Part shown: positions 1-7,405 of the stretch, piece after piece
Layout of the letters: every line of letters starts with the position of its first letter
Numbering within the stretch: position 1 is the first letter of the stretch
NCBI GenBank assembly: GCA_964589625.1
Contig: CAZPSH010000010.1
Span: forward strand, 1 to 64,000
Reading direction: 5' to 3'
Length of the DNA: 64,000 nucleotides
Source of the DNA: JBFLVU01 sp964589625
GTDB lineage: Bacteria; Acidobacteriota; UBA4820; DSQY01
Program-made: the position numbers and the translations under genes
Notes under the pieces: model-generated
The model's database searches: none
Seen by the model: only the letters and a program-made list of their open reading frames with translations
Told to the model about the DNA's origin: nothing

Positions 1-191
1 AGAAGCCTCGGGGCCAGAGGCCCCTGCGTTTCAAGGCCGCCTACGGTTCCCGGGGTGGGGCCCCTCCCTCGTTTTCTACGGCTCGGCGTGAAGCCGTTCA
101 CGCCTCGCCTCGAAACCTACGGGCTTCCCCCACCCTTCTCATCCCCCTGGAAGGGTGTCCTGCGTTGCATTCCCTTGGCAGAAAAAGAGAG
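1..191. other. Hairpin- and repeat-rich region 3' of the tRNA pair, no gene recognised
   Basis: No convincing coding frame is visible. The hexamer CTACGG occurs three times (41-46, 76-81, 117-122), each preceded by a C-rich segment and an A/T triplet. Two perfect hairpins lie here: 10-24 (GGGGCC, 3-nt loop, GGCCCC) and 85-104 (GGCGTGAA, 4-nt loop, TTCACGCC). The stretch is downstream of tRNA-Glu on the minus strand, so it may be the 3' part of that transcript, but neither hairpin is followed by a good T run. Confidence 0.4.
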
Positions 192-269
<78 letters not shown>

Positions 270-274
270 GCCCG

Positions 275-350
275 TGGTGGGCCGTACTGGACTCGAACCA
301 GTGACTCTCTGCTTAAAAGGCAGATACTCTACCGACTGAGTTAACGGCCC
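275..350 (-). tRNA. tRNA-Lys (anticodon UUU)
   Basis: The 76-nt minus-strand cloverleaf has acceptor GGGCCGT pairing with ACGGCCC, an A discriminator and encoded CCA. The anticodon loop is CTTTTAA (anticodon TTT) and the T-loop is TTCGAGT. It is first in the tRNA-Lys/tRNA-Glu transcript, about 15 bp downstream of a consensus promoter. Confidence 0.95.
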
Positions 351-364
351 GTCGGCCCGATGCC

Positions 365-392
365 ATTATAGGGAAGCGGCTCGCCGTGTCAA
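365..392 (-). promoter_or_regulatory. Consensus sigma70 promoter of the tRNA-Lys/tRNA-Glu transcript
   Basis: On the minus strand, TTGACA (387-392) and TATAAT (365-370) are separated by 16 bp. Both hexamers are perfect consensus. The predicted start, near 358, is a few bases before tRNA-Lys. Confidence 0.85.
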
Positions 393-448
393 CCGGGCGG
401 CCCCCTCCCCCCTGGCCGGAGGAGGCGCCATCCTCTACACTGGTGCCC

Positions 449-1420
449 ATGGCGGGCCTGCTCGAAGCGAAGGACCTTCGGATCACCGCTCCCGGCGCTT
501 CGGGACCGGTGGCCCTCGTGGAGGGGGTGGACCTTCGCGTGGACCCCGGCGAGGCCGTGGCCCTCGTGGGCGAGTCGGGGTGCGGCAAGAGCCTGACGGC
601 CCTGGCCCTCTTCCGCCTCCTGCCCGATCCCCTCCTCCTTTCCGCCTCTCGCCTGACCCTGATGGGCCGGGACCTCCTGGCGGCGAAGGAGCGCGACCTG
701 TGCAAGGTGCGCGGGCGGGAGATGGCCCTCGTCTTCCAAGACCCCCTCTCGGCCCTGGACCCGGTCATGACCGTGGGGGCCCAGGTGGCGGAGGCGGTGA
801 CGGCCCACGAGAAGGTTTGCCGGAGCGAGGCGAGGGCGAGGGCCCTCGACGCCCTGAAGAAGGTGGGCCTCCCCGATCCGGGGCGCCGGCTGGACGCTTA
901 CCCGCACCAGCTTTCGGGAGGGATGCGCCAGCGTGTCCTGATCGCCATGGCCATCGCCGCGGGGCCCCGCCTCCTGGTGGCCGACGAGCCCACGACGGCC
1001 CTGGACGTGACAGTGCAGGCCCAGATCCTGGACCTCTTGGACGACCTCCGCCGGAGCTCGGGAATGGCCGTGCTCCTCATCACCCACGACCTGGGCGTTG
1101 TGGCGCGCTTCGCCGAGCGGGTGGCCGTCATGTACGCGGGACGGATCGTGGAGGAGGGTCCCGTCGCGGGCGTCGTGGGCTCGCCCGCGCACCCCTACAC
1201 GCGGGGCCTCATGGATTCGGTCCCGAGGATGGGCCGGCGCCGGCGGCGCCTGGCCGCCATTCCCGGCGCCGTCCCTCCGCCGGACCGCCGCCCCCCCGGG
1301 TGCGCCTTCGCCCCCCGGTGCCCCCTGAGGGAAGAGGCCTGCGAAGCGGCCATGCCGGACCTTCGCGACCTGGGCCAAGACCGCCTCGCCCGGTGCATCC
1401 GGGCGGGAGGGACCCCGTGA
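449..1420 (+). CDS. Peptide/nickel-type ABC transporter ATP-binding protein (OppD/DppD family)
   Basis: This 323-aa protein is the first ATPase of an oligopeptide/dipeptide/nickel importer and would power uptake from the cytoplasmic face. Walker A GESGCGKS is at residues 41-48, followed by a Q-loop (VFQDPL), the signature LSGGMRQR, Walker B LLVADEPTTALD, and the C-terminal cysteine-rich OppD/F tail (CAFAPRCP) known in this family. The ATG at 449 starts the conserved domain; it has no ribosome site and a TACACT -10-like box only 8 bp upstream, so the transcript could be leaderless. It overlaps the next gene by 4 bp (GTGA). No permease or binding-protein genes are in the window, so the substrate is unknown. 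Confidence 0.88.
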   Translation: MAGLLEAKDLRITAPGASGPVALVEGVDLRVDPGEAVALVGESGCGKSLTALALFRLLPDPLLLSASRLTLMGRDLLAAKERDLCKVRGREMALVFQDPLSALDPVMTVGAQVAEAVTAHEKVCRSEARARALDALKKVGLPDPGRRLDAYPHQLSGGMRQRVLIAMAIAAGPRLLVADEPTTALDVTVQAQILDLLDDLRRSSGMAVLLITHDLGVVARFAERVAVMYAGRIVEEGPVAGVVGSPAHPYTRGLMDSVPRMGRRRRRLAAIPGAVPPPDRRPPGCAFAPRCPLREEACEAAMPDLRDLGQDRLARCIRAGGTP

Positions 1421-2418
1421 CTCCCTCCCCGGCCCCCCTCGTGGAAGCCCGCGACCTGGTGGTCCGCTTCCCCGTGCGCCGAGGGTTCCTGCGCCGGGTG
1501 GCGGGGCACGTCCACGCGGTGGACGGCGTCAGCCTGGAGGTCCTTCCGGGAGAGACGGTAGGCCTGGTGGGCGAGACGGGCTGCGGCAAGAGCACGCTGG
1601 GGCGTTGCCTCGTGCGCCTGCTCCGGCCCGACTCGGGGAGCCTCCGCTTCCACGGGGAGGACCTTCTCGCGCTGGAAGGGCGGGCCCTCCGCGAGAGGCG
1701 CAGGCACTTTCAGATCGTCTTCCAGGACCCCTACGCCAGCCTCAACCCCCGCATGAACGTGGAGTCCATCGTCACCGAGCCTCTGATCATCCACGGCGTC
1801 GGCGACCGGGGGACCCGGCGCGAGGCCGCCGCGGGTCTCCTGCGGCAGGTGGGCATGGACCCCTCGGCCCTCTCCCAGTACCCGCGCGCCTTCTCCGGGG
1901 GCCAGCGCCAGCGCATCGCCATCGCCCGGGCCCTGGCCCTGGACCCAAAGTTCATCGTCCTCGACGAGCCCGTGTCGGCCCTGGATGTCTCCGTTCAGGC
2001 GCAGATCGTGAACCTCCTGCAGGACCTCCAGGAGCAGAGGGGGCTCGCGTACCTGTTCATCGCCCACGGCCTCCAGGTGGTGGCCCACCTCTCCGCACGG
2101 GTCGCCGTCATGTACTTGGGCCGCATCGTGGAGGAGGGTCCGTCGGAGGCTCTCTTTCAAAGCCCGCTCCATCCCTACACGCGGGCCCTCCTTTCGGCCG
2201 TGCCCGAGCCCGATCCGGAGGCTCCAAGCTCCCGGGTCCCCCTTCCGGGCGAGCCCCCGTCCCCCCTCGCCCCGCCACCCGGGTGCCGCTTCGCCCCCCG
2301 CTGCCCCCTGGCCGAGCCCGCCTGCCGCCGGGAGGACCCCGGGCTCTTGGATGCGGGGGAGGGCCGCCGCGTGGCCTGTCCCGTCACCCTCCGTTCCTCG
2401 CCGGGTCTCGCCCCCTAG
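1417..2418 (+). CDS. Peptide/nickel-type ABC transporter ATP-binding protein (OppF/DppF family)
   Basis: This 333-aa protein is the second ATPase of the pair. It starts at a GTG whose last bases share the TGA of the upstream gene, implying translational coupling. Walker A GETGCGKS is at about residues 52-59, signature FSGGQRQR, Walker B FIVLDEPVSALD, and the tail holds CRFAPRCP. OppD- and OppF-type ATPases normally form a heterodimer under two permeases. The usual OppA/B/C genes are absent here, so they must lie elsewhere. The stop abuts an octamer repeat array shared with the convergent MBL gene. Confidence 0.88.
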   Translation: MTPSPAPLVEARDLVVRFPVRRGFLRRVAGHVHAVDGVSLEVLPGETVGLVGETGCGKSTLGRCLVRLLRPDSGSLRFHGEDLLALEGRALRERRRHFQIVFQDPYASLNPRMNVESIVTEPLIIHGVGDRGTRREAAAGLLRQVGMDPSALSQYPRAFSGGQRQRIAIARALALDPKFIVLDEPVSALDVSVQAQIVNLLQDLQEQRGLAYLFIAHGLQVVAHLSARVAVMYLGRIVEEGPSEALFQSPLHPYTRALLSAVPEPDPEAPSSRVPLPGEPPSPLAPPPGCRFAPRCPLAEPACRREDPGLLDAGEGRRVACPVTLRSSPGLAP

Positions 2419-2469
2419 TCCCTACCTCCCCTACTCCCCTACTCACTTACTCACTTACTCATTTACTTC
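2419..2469. repeat. Degenerate octamer array, CTTACTCA / TGAGTAAG type
   Basis: Between two convergent genes lies a run of near-8-bp units; read on the minus strand they are GTAAATGA, GTAAGTGA, GTAAGTGA, GTAGGGGA, GTAGGGGA and a partial unit. The MBL gene stop codon (2459-2461) falls inside the array. A cleaner array of the same class, GTAGGTGA x5, lies at 45936-45975. Confidence 0.75.
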
Positions 2470-3265
2470 CATGCTTCCCCAGCGTCCGCACCATGTGAAG
2501 GGAGGACCATTCACCCCGGGAGACGTGGGTGATGAGGGGTTTTCCCGGAAAGAGGCGGCGGTCGATGGCCTCGTCCGGGAGCCCCTCGGCGCGCAGGGCG
2601 GACACGCGCCCCTCCAGGTCCAGCAGGTAGTCCCGCTTTCGCCTCAGGAGGGCCGGCCCGTTTTCCAGGGGACCCTGGTGGGTGTCGAAGAGGGTGCCGA
2701 AATCCAGGGCCGAGAGCCTCTCGAGGGTTTCCAGCGTAACGCGAAGGTCCTCGTCCTGAAAGATGACGCGAGGGCTGGCGGTGAGGAAGAAGTCCCCCGT
2801 GAAGAGCCATCCGCGGGAGGCCTCGTGAAAGAGGACGTGATCCGCCGTGTGCCCCGGTCCTGGAAGGACGCTGAAGGCGTGCCGCTCGGTCTCCAGAAGG
2901 CCGGGAAGGGGAAGGGCCGGAAAAGCGGGGCGGCGGCCCCAGATGAGGCGCCGGTACAGGGGGAGGCGGGGCTCGACGGAGGCCTGGTCCAGCCCAGAGG
3001 CGGGGGCGAGAATCGCGGCGCCACGCTCGGCGAGGGCGGCGGCGTTTCCGCAGTGGTCCTCGTGCATGTGCGTGAGAGCGACGCGGCGGGGCATCCGATC
3101 ACCGAAGAAGGACCAGAAGGGACGGCGGAGGCTCCAGGATCCCGCATCCACCAGCAGGTCGTCCACGGCGAAAACGAAGACCTTAAGCCGGTAATTGAGG
3201 AGCCGCGCCTGACCCCACCACGACGTCACGCCCCCCGATTCGCTCCAACCCCATGCGGGCGCCAT
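2459..3265 (-). CDS. MBL-fold (metallo-beta-lactamase superfamily) hydrolase
   Basis: This 268-aa cytoplasmic protein has the zinc-binding signature THMHEDH near residue 90, then GHTADH, a metal-bridging aspartate in FTGDFF, and a C-terminal DTHQG histidine. These are the five conserved blocks of glyoxalase II-like MBL hydrolases. A C-terminal helical extension of about 70 residues follows the core. The ATG at 3265 has GGGAGG 5 bp upstream. The substrate cannot be told: the family includes thioesterases, lactonases and nucleases. It is transcribed alone; the next minus-strand gene upstream is the small membrane protein at 3453-3614. Confidence 0.82.
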   Translation of the reverse strand: MAPAWGWSESGGVTSWWGQARLLNYRLKVFVFAVDDLLVDAGSWSLRRPFWSFFGDRMPRRVALTHMHEDHCGNAAALAERGAAILAPASGLDQASVEPRLPLYRRLIWGRRPAFPALPLPGLLETERHAFSVLPGPGHTADHVLFHEASRGWLFTGDFFLTASPRVIFQDEDLRVTLETLERLSALDFGTLFDTHQGPLENGPALLRRKRDYLLDLEGRVSALRAEGLPDEAIDRRLFPGKPLITHVSRGEWSSLHMVRTLGKHGSK

Positions 3266-3452
3266 GCGGACCTCCCTTCGGCTTCGGGCCCGGGGCGGCT
3301 TTCCGCGCCGGTCCTCAAGGCCGCATGTTACCAGATGCTCTCGGGGGAGGCACTTCTGCCAATAGGAACGAAGGTGAATGGACCCTCCAGAGACGTAAAG
3401 ATCCGATCACAGGCCCGACGGAAGGATCGCGGTTCCTGGAGGGAGAAAGGGG

Positions 3453-3614
3453 TCAGGTCCTTTTGCAGCCCAGGACGAAGCCCCACGCCGACAGGAATCC
3501 GGCGCCTACGAATCCCGCGGCCGAAAGCCACAGTGGAAAGCTCCCCTGCCCCACCCGAACCTCCAGGCCGTAGACCCCATAGCCGGCGACTACCGCTCCT
3601 ACCGCTCTCCACAT
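3453..3614 (-). CDS. Small two-helix membrane protein, 53 aa
   Basis: A short frame starts at ATG 3614 with GGGAGG 6 bp upstream and ends in TGA at 3453-3455. The product is two hydrophobic glycine-rich segments (about residues 4-16 and 26-48) around a short charged turn (LEVRVGQGS), ending in CKRT. The composition suggests two membrane passes with a basic C-terminus. I recognise no family. The good ribosome site, the membrane-like composition and the otherwise empty gap of about 500 bp support it as a real gene. It could be a small regulator or subunit; no function is claimed. Confidence 0.6.
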   Translation of the reverse strand: MWRAVGAVVAGYGVYGLEVRVGQGSFPLWLSAAGFVGAGFLSAWGFVLGCKRT

Positions 3615-3763
3615 ACCGCACCTCCCTGTATTGGGTTCAACCCTCCGAAGGAAAGGATATTTCTAGGAAGCGGGCGCCTCCTCCCCCCGAAAAAGGCGAG
3701 GCAGGGGAGCGAGGAGACGGAGCCGCCCCGGCCCCTTTTCCGTCGGCCAAGGGCCCGGGCCAT

Positions 3764-4801
3764 TCAGCCTGCGGTGGAGATTCGAAGGACTTTGGCGCCC
3801 CGGATCTTCCGGGCCTTGAGTTCCCTCAGGGCCTCGTTGGCCCCCTCCAAGGGGTAGGTCTCCACTTCGGGGCGGATCCCCGCCTTTGCGGCGAGGGCGA
3901 GGAAGTCCCCCACGTCCTTCCGCGTCACGTTGGCCACGCTCTTGACCTCCCGCTCCATCCACAGGTGCCGGGCGTAGTCCAGCGCGAGAAGGGCCTGACG
4001 GTCGTGGTCTTCCTTGCGGATGGCGTTGATGACCAAACGGCCTCCGGGCAGGAGATGCTTCAGGGCTTCCACGACGGGCCTCCAGACGGGCGTCGTGTCG
4101 ATGACGGCGCGGCACGGTTCGGGCGGGGCTTCGGTGGTGTCCCCGGCCCAGGCCGCCCCTCGCTCCCTCGCGAAATCCCTTTCCCCCGGGCTCCGGGCCC
4201 AGACGTAGACGGGGCTCCGCGGATAGAGGGCCCGGGCCATGTCCAGGACGAGGTGCCCCGAGGCCCCGAAGCCCGTGAGGCCGAGGGCCTCCCCGTCCCG
4301 GAGCCCCGCGAGCCGGAGGGACCGGAACCCCACGGCCCCCGCACAGAGGAGGGGCGCTGCCGCCTCGTCGGTGAGGGCTTCGGGCAGAGGGTGGGCGAAG
4401 GCCTCGGGCACGGCCATGAACTCGGCGTAGCCTCCGTCGGCGTCCCTTCCTGTGGCGCGGAATCCTGCGCACAGGTTCTCGTCTCCGCCCCGGCACTCGG
4501 GGCACTCGCCGCACGCCCAGTAGATCCACGCCACGCCCACCCGGTCCCCGACGCGAAACCGGCCGGCGCCGGGCCCCGCCGCTTCGATCCGGCCCACCAC
4601 TTGGTGGCCGGGGATGACGGGGAGCCGGGGAGGCGGCGTCCGGCCCTCGATTTCGTCGAGTTCCGTGTGGCAGACCCCGCAGACCTCCACGCGAAGGAGG
4701 ACCTCACCCGGTCCCGGATCCGGCGCGGGCACCTGAGCGAATCGGAGCGGCTCGGCATCCGGAGTGAGGGGGGCGATCCGGTCCAGCATCATGGCGCGCA
4801 C
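3764..4801 (-). CDS. Zinc-dependent alcohol dehydrogenase (MDR superfamily)
   Basis: This 345-aa NAD(P)-linked medium-chain dehydrogenase has catalytic zinc ligands in GVCHTE and GHQVVG and the four-cysteine structural zinc lobe CGECPECRGGDENLC. The nucleotide site is degenerate (GLTGFGASGHL). The lobe and GYAEF place it near AdhA/AdhP-type primary alcohol dehydrogenases. GTG 4801 has GGGAGGTG 4 bp upstream. It follows the CGGC gene by 49 bp and may be the last gene of the DUF1847/UspA/activator unit. The substrate is unknown; ethanol or another short alcohol/aldehyde is likely. Confidence 0.85.
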   Translation of the reverse strand: MRAMMLDRIAPLTPDAEPLRFAQVPAPDPGPGEVLLRVEVCGVCHTELDEIEGRTPPPRLPVIPGHQVVGRIEAAGPGAGRFRVGDRVGVAWIYWACGECPECRGGDENLCAGFRATGRDADGGYAEFMAVPEAFAHPLPEALTDEAAAPLLCAGAVGFRSLRLAGLRDGEALGLTGFGASGHLVLDMARALYPRSPVYVWARSPGERDFARERGAAWAGDTTEAPPEPCRAVIDTTPVWRPVVEALKHLLPGGRLVINAIRKEDHDRQALLALDYARHLWMEREVKSVANVTRKDVGDFLALAAKAGIRPEVETYPLEGANEALRELKARKIRGAKVLRISTAG

Positions 4802-4850
4802 GATTCACCTCCCGGCCCGGCCGGGCGACCGGGCGCATCTCTCCCCCCCC

Positions 4851-5294
4851 TCAGTCATAGGCCGCCAGGATGGCGCGATCCTCCTTCATCAGGTCCCCGG
4901 CGAGGTCCTCCATGGAATCCCGTTTCCAGAAGGGTAACCGCGCGTGCGCATCGAGGTATTTGAGGGGAATAGGGTGGGTTCCCACAACCACCCGAACGCC
5001 GTGAACCTTCTCGATGAACGTCTTGAAGTCTCTGAGGTACGGGCACGGCGGGTACCCCACCACCAGCCCTGTCGCGAGGTGGATAACCCCGGCCCCGCTC
5101 CGAACCATCTCCGCCGGGACGTGTTCGACATTGCCCCCCGGACATCCGCCGCAGGTGGAGTAACCTACGACCTCGACGGCCTCGGTGGCGGGGTAGCACG
5201 CAAAGGCACCCACCCGCTCTCTCAAGGCCCGGAAGCACTTCCCTCCACCGCATTCCCTGTAGCGGTCGCAGATGATGATGCCGATCTTCGCCAT
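4851..5294 (-). CDS. CGGC-domain putative metal-binding protein
   Basis: This 147-aa protein has cysteines in CDRYRECGGGKCFRAL near the N-terminus, then STCGGCPGGN and YPPCPYL, the pattern of the CGGC domain found in anaerobes and thought to bind metal. The ATG at 5294 was chosen because GGGGGTGG precedes it and the domain begins at once (MAKIGIIICD). It sits between the sigma54 activator (102 bp) and the alcohol dehydrogenase (49 bp). Its biochemical role is unknown. Confidence 0.78.
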   Translation of the reverse strand: MAKIGIIICDRYRECGGGKCFRALRERVGAFACYPATEAVEVVGYSTCGGCPGGNVEHVPAEMVRSGAGVIHLATGLVVGYPPCPYLRDFKTFIEKVHGVRVVVGTHPIPLKYLDAHARLPFWKRDSMEDLAGDLMKEDRAILAAYD

Positions 5295-5396
5295 AACCAC
5301 CCCCTTCGGATACGGGTCTGCCTGCCCCGTTCGGGCGGGAGACGTGTCCGCCATAAATCCCGTTCCAGCCGGTGGGGGAGCCGCTTCCGCCACCCC

Positions 5397-6707
5397 TCAA
5401 CGGTCGCTCTCCAGGGTCTTGATCTTCCGCCACAGGGTGCTTCGGTGCATCCCGAGCTCCCTTGCGGCGCGCGTGCGGTTGCCCCGGTTCTTACGGAGGG
5501 CCTCCAGAATCGCCGACTCCTCGCTTGAAGCGGAAACGACCATCGAACTCGCTTTCTCACTCTCCTGGAGCACCTCCTGGGGCAGGTGCTCGGGGCGGAT
5601 TTCCTCCTCGTTGCACATGACGAAGGCGTGCTCGATGAGGTTTTCCAATTCCCGGACGTTCCCGGGAAACGGGTATCTTCGAAGAAGCGCCAGCACCTCG
5701 GGAGACGTCTTTTGAACCGCTTTTCGGAACTTCTGACGAAATTTCTGGACAAAGAACTCCACCAGGAAGGGCAGGTCCTCGGGTCTTTCCCTCAGGGAGG
5801 GCAGGTCGATCGTGACCACGTTGATCCGGTAGAGGAGGTCCTCCCGGAAGCGCTTCTCACGGATGGCCGCCTTCAGGTCGGCGTTTGTGGCAGCAATGAT
5901 TCGGGCGTCCGTGTGGAGCGGTTTCGTCGCCCCCAGAGGCTGGTACTCTCCGTTGTTGAGCACTCTCAGGAGTTTGACCTGGAGCGAAACGTCCATCTCG
6001 CTGATTTCGTCGAGCAGGAGGGTGCCCCCGTTCGCCAGACTGAACTGACCGGGCTTGTCCCGTTTGGCGTCCGTGAAGGCTCCCTTCATGTAGCCGAAGA
6101 GTTCCGACTCGAGGAGAGTGGCCGGGAGGGCTGCGCAGTTGATCTTGATGTACGGTCCATACCTCCGCGGGCTCAGGTTGTGGATTACGTGGGCAAACAG
6201 CTCCTTGCCCGAACCGCTGGGTCCCTGGATGAGCACGTTGCACTCGGATTCCGCGATGCTTGGGAGCGTTTGGATCACCCTCCGCATGACTGGGGACACG
6301 CTCACGATGCCTTGGAGGGTCCTGGCTTCCTGAATGGCGTGTCTCAGGTGCTCCACCTCCGAGAGGTCACGGAAGAACTCCACCGCGCCCAGGATCTGGT
6401 CCGACTCGTCTTTCAGGATCGTGGTCGTCACGCTGATGGGCACTTCGCGGCCGCCTTGCGTGATGATCGTGACTCGTGCGTTCTCCACCGAGTCTTCCCG
6501 GTGGAGCGTCTCCCGCAGAGCGCAGCGCTTGTGACAAATCTCCGTTCGAAAGACCTCGAAGCAGTGTTTGCCGACGGCCTCGCGGGCCGAGAAGCCGGTG
6601 ATCCGCTCGGCGGCGCTGTTGAACGAGGTGATGATGCAGGATCGGTCCACCGTGAAGACACCGTCGCTGATGCTGTGAAAGATGATGCCCGCCAGCTTGT
6701 CGTCCAT
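5397..6707 (-). CDS. Sigma54-dependent transcriptional activator (PAS - AAA+ - Fis HTH)
   Basis: This 436-aa enhancer-binding protein has an N-terminal PAS domain (about 1-115) with a cysteine cluster (EICHKRCALRE), a central AAA+ domain with Walker A GPSGSGKE, Walker B LLLDEISE and a sigma54-contact loop reading GAFTDA rather than GAFTGA, and a C-terminal Fis-type helix-turn-helix (TRAARELGMHRSTLWRKI). The PAS cysteines suggest redox or metal sensing; that is inference. It lies in the same direction as the UspA and DUF1847 genes, behind the -24/-12 element at 8501-8516. The divergent complex also has a -24/-12 element, making this gene the natural cognate activator of both. Confidence 0.92.
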   Translation of the reverse strand: MDDKLAGIIFHSISDGVFTVDRSCIITSFNSAAERITGFSAREAVGKHCFEVFRTEICHKRCALRETLHREDSVENARVTIITQGGREVPISVTTTILKDESDQILGAVEFFRDLSEVEHLRHAIQEARTLQGIVSVSPVMRRVIQTLPSIAESECNVLIQGPSGSGKELFAHVIHNLSPRRYGPYIKINCAALPATLLESELFGYMKGAFTDAKRDKPGQFSLANGGTLLLDEISEMDVSLQVKLLRVLNNGEYQPLGATKPLHTDARIIAATNADLKAAIREKRFREDLLYRINVVTIDLPSLRERPEDLPFLVEFFVQKFRQKFRKAVQKTSPEVLALLRRYPFPGNVRELENLIEHAFVMCNEEEIRPEHLPQEVLQESEKASSMVVSASSEESAILEALRKNRGNRTRAARELGMHRSTLWRKIKTLESDR

Positions 6708-6808
6708 GCCGCACCTTGAGGGCCTTCGACTTTGCTCCAGGCGGCGCTCTTCCGAAGGTTCCCGGAACCCGTCGGGGGTTTCCGCCGCGGCCGATCCCCA
6801 GACCGGGC

Positions 6809-7405
6809 TCATGGGGCAGTGTAGTCCGTATGGCCCGCCCTGGCCAGCCCGCGGGGCCGGACGACCCGGATCTTGCCCTCCCCTTCCACGGGAGTCCAAC
6901 GGAGCCCGCGAAGGGGAAGCCGATGCGCCAGGAGCGCCGCGGGGCTGTTGAGGCGGAACTCGTCGGCACGGGTGGGCCCCACGAGTACGACCGGGCAGGC
7001 GAACGCGGCGGCAAACCGGGTCACCGGCCGGCCGGCAAAGGTGGCGCCCGGCCGGGGGAAGGGCAGGACGAGGAGCTGGAACTCCCTCTTGCACATGCAG
7101 CGGTGGAGTTCGGTCCATCCGTTGTCCTCGCACAGTCGGAAGCCCGCCTCCAGGTAGTCCCCCAGCCTTTCGTCGTAATAAAAGCGGAGTTCCTTCTCGC
7201 GCTCGAGGATCCGTTGGGCTTTTTCGGAAGGGGAGAGGGGGTCGGCCCTGCCTGGATCGGCCCCGTAGGGGTCGCGCAGGAAGTGAAAGATGTTGAGTTG
7301 GAGTCGGTGTTGGCGGGCTAGGCCCAGCGCGAAGCGAAATGCCCAATCACCTTGCTCGGAGTAGTGGGCGCAGAATCCGACAGACCTGAATGCGGCGGTG
7401 GTCAT
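6809..7405 (-). CDS. UspA-like (universal stress fold) protein
   Basis: This 198-aa cytoplasmic protein begins like a UspA domain (SVGFCAHYSEQGDWAFRFAL), continues with NIFHFLRDP, and has the late segment FACPVVLVGP typical of the final strand. It is longer than a single UspA (about 145 aa) because of a basic C-terminal tail. A GAGGAGG site precedes ATG 7405, which overlaps the upstream DUF1847 stop by 4 bp, so the two are probably coupled. The canonical ATP-binding GxxGxxG motif is not evident. A role in the anaerobic response controlled by the adjacent sigma54 activator is inferred. Confidence 0.7.
   Translation of the reverse strand: MTTAAFRSVGFCAHYSEQGDWAFRFALGLARQHRLQLNIFHFLRDPYGADPGRADPLSPSEKAQRILEREKELRFYYDERLGDYLEAGFRLCEDNGWTELHRCMCKREFQLLVLPFPRPGATFAGRPVTRFAAAFACPVVLVGPTRADEFRLNSPAALLAHRLPLRGLRWTPVEGEGKIRVVRPRGLARAGHTDYTAP

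Noticed and set aside
5397..6707. GAFTDA as proof that the activator cannot contact sigma54
   Set aside because: GAFTDA is a variant I recall from otherwise intact activators of this kind; Walker A, Walker B and the helix-turn-helix are complete.
5397..7346. A 649-aa version of the sigma54 activator
   Set aside because: The first 213 codons are the antisense-like shadow of the UspA gene; the PAS domain starts at ATG 6707.
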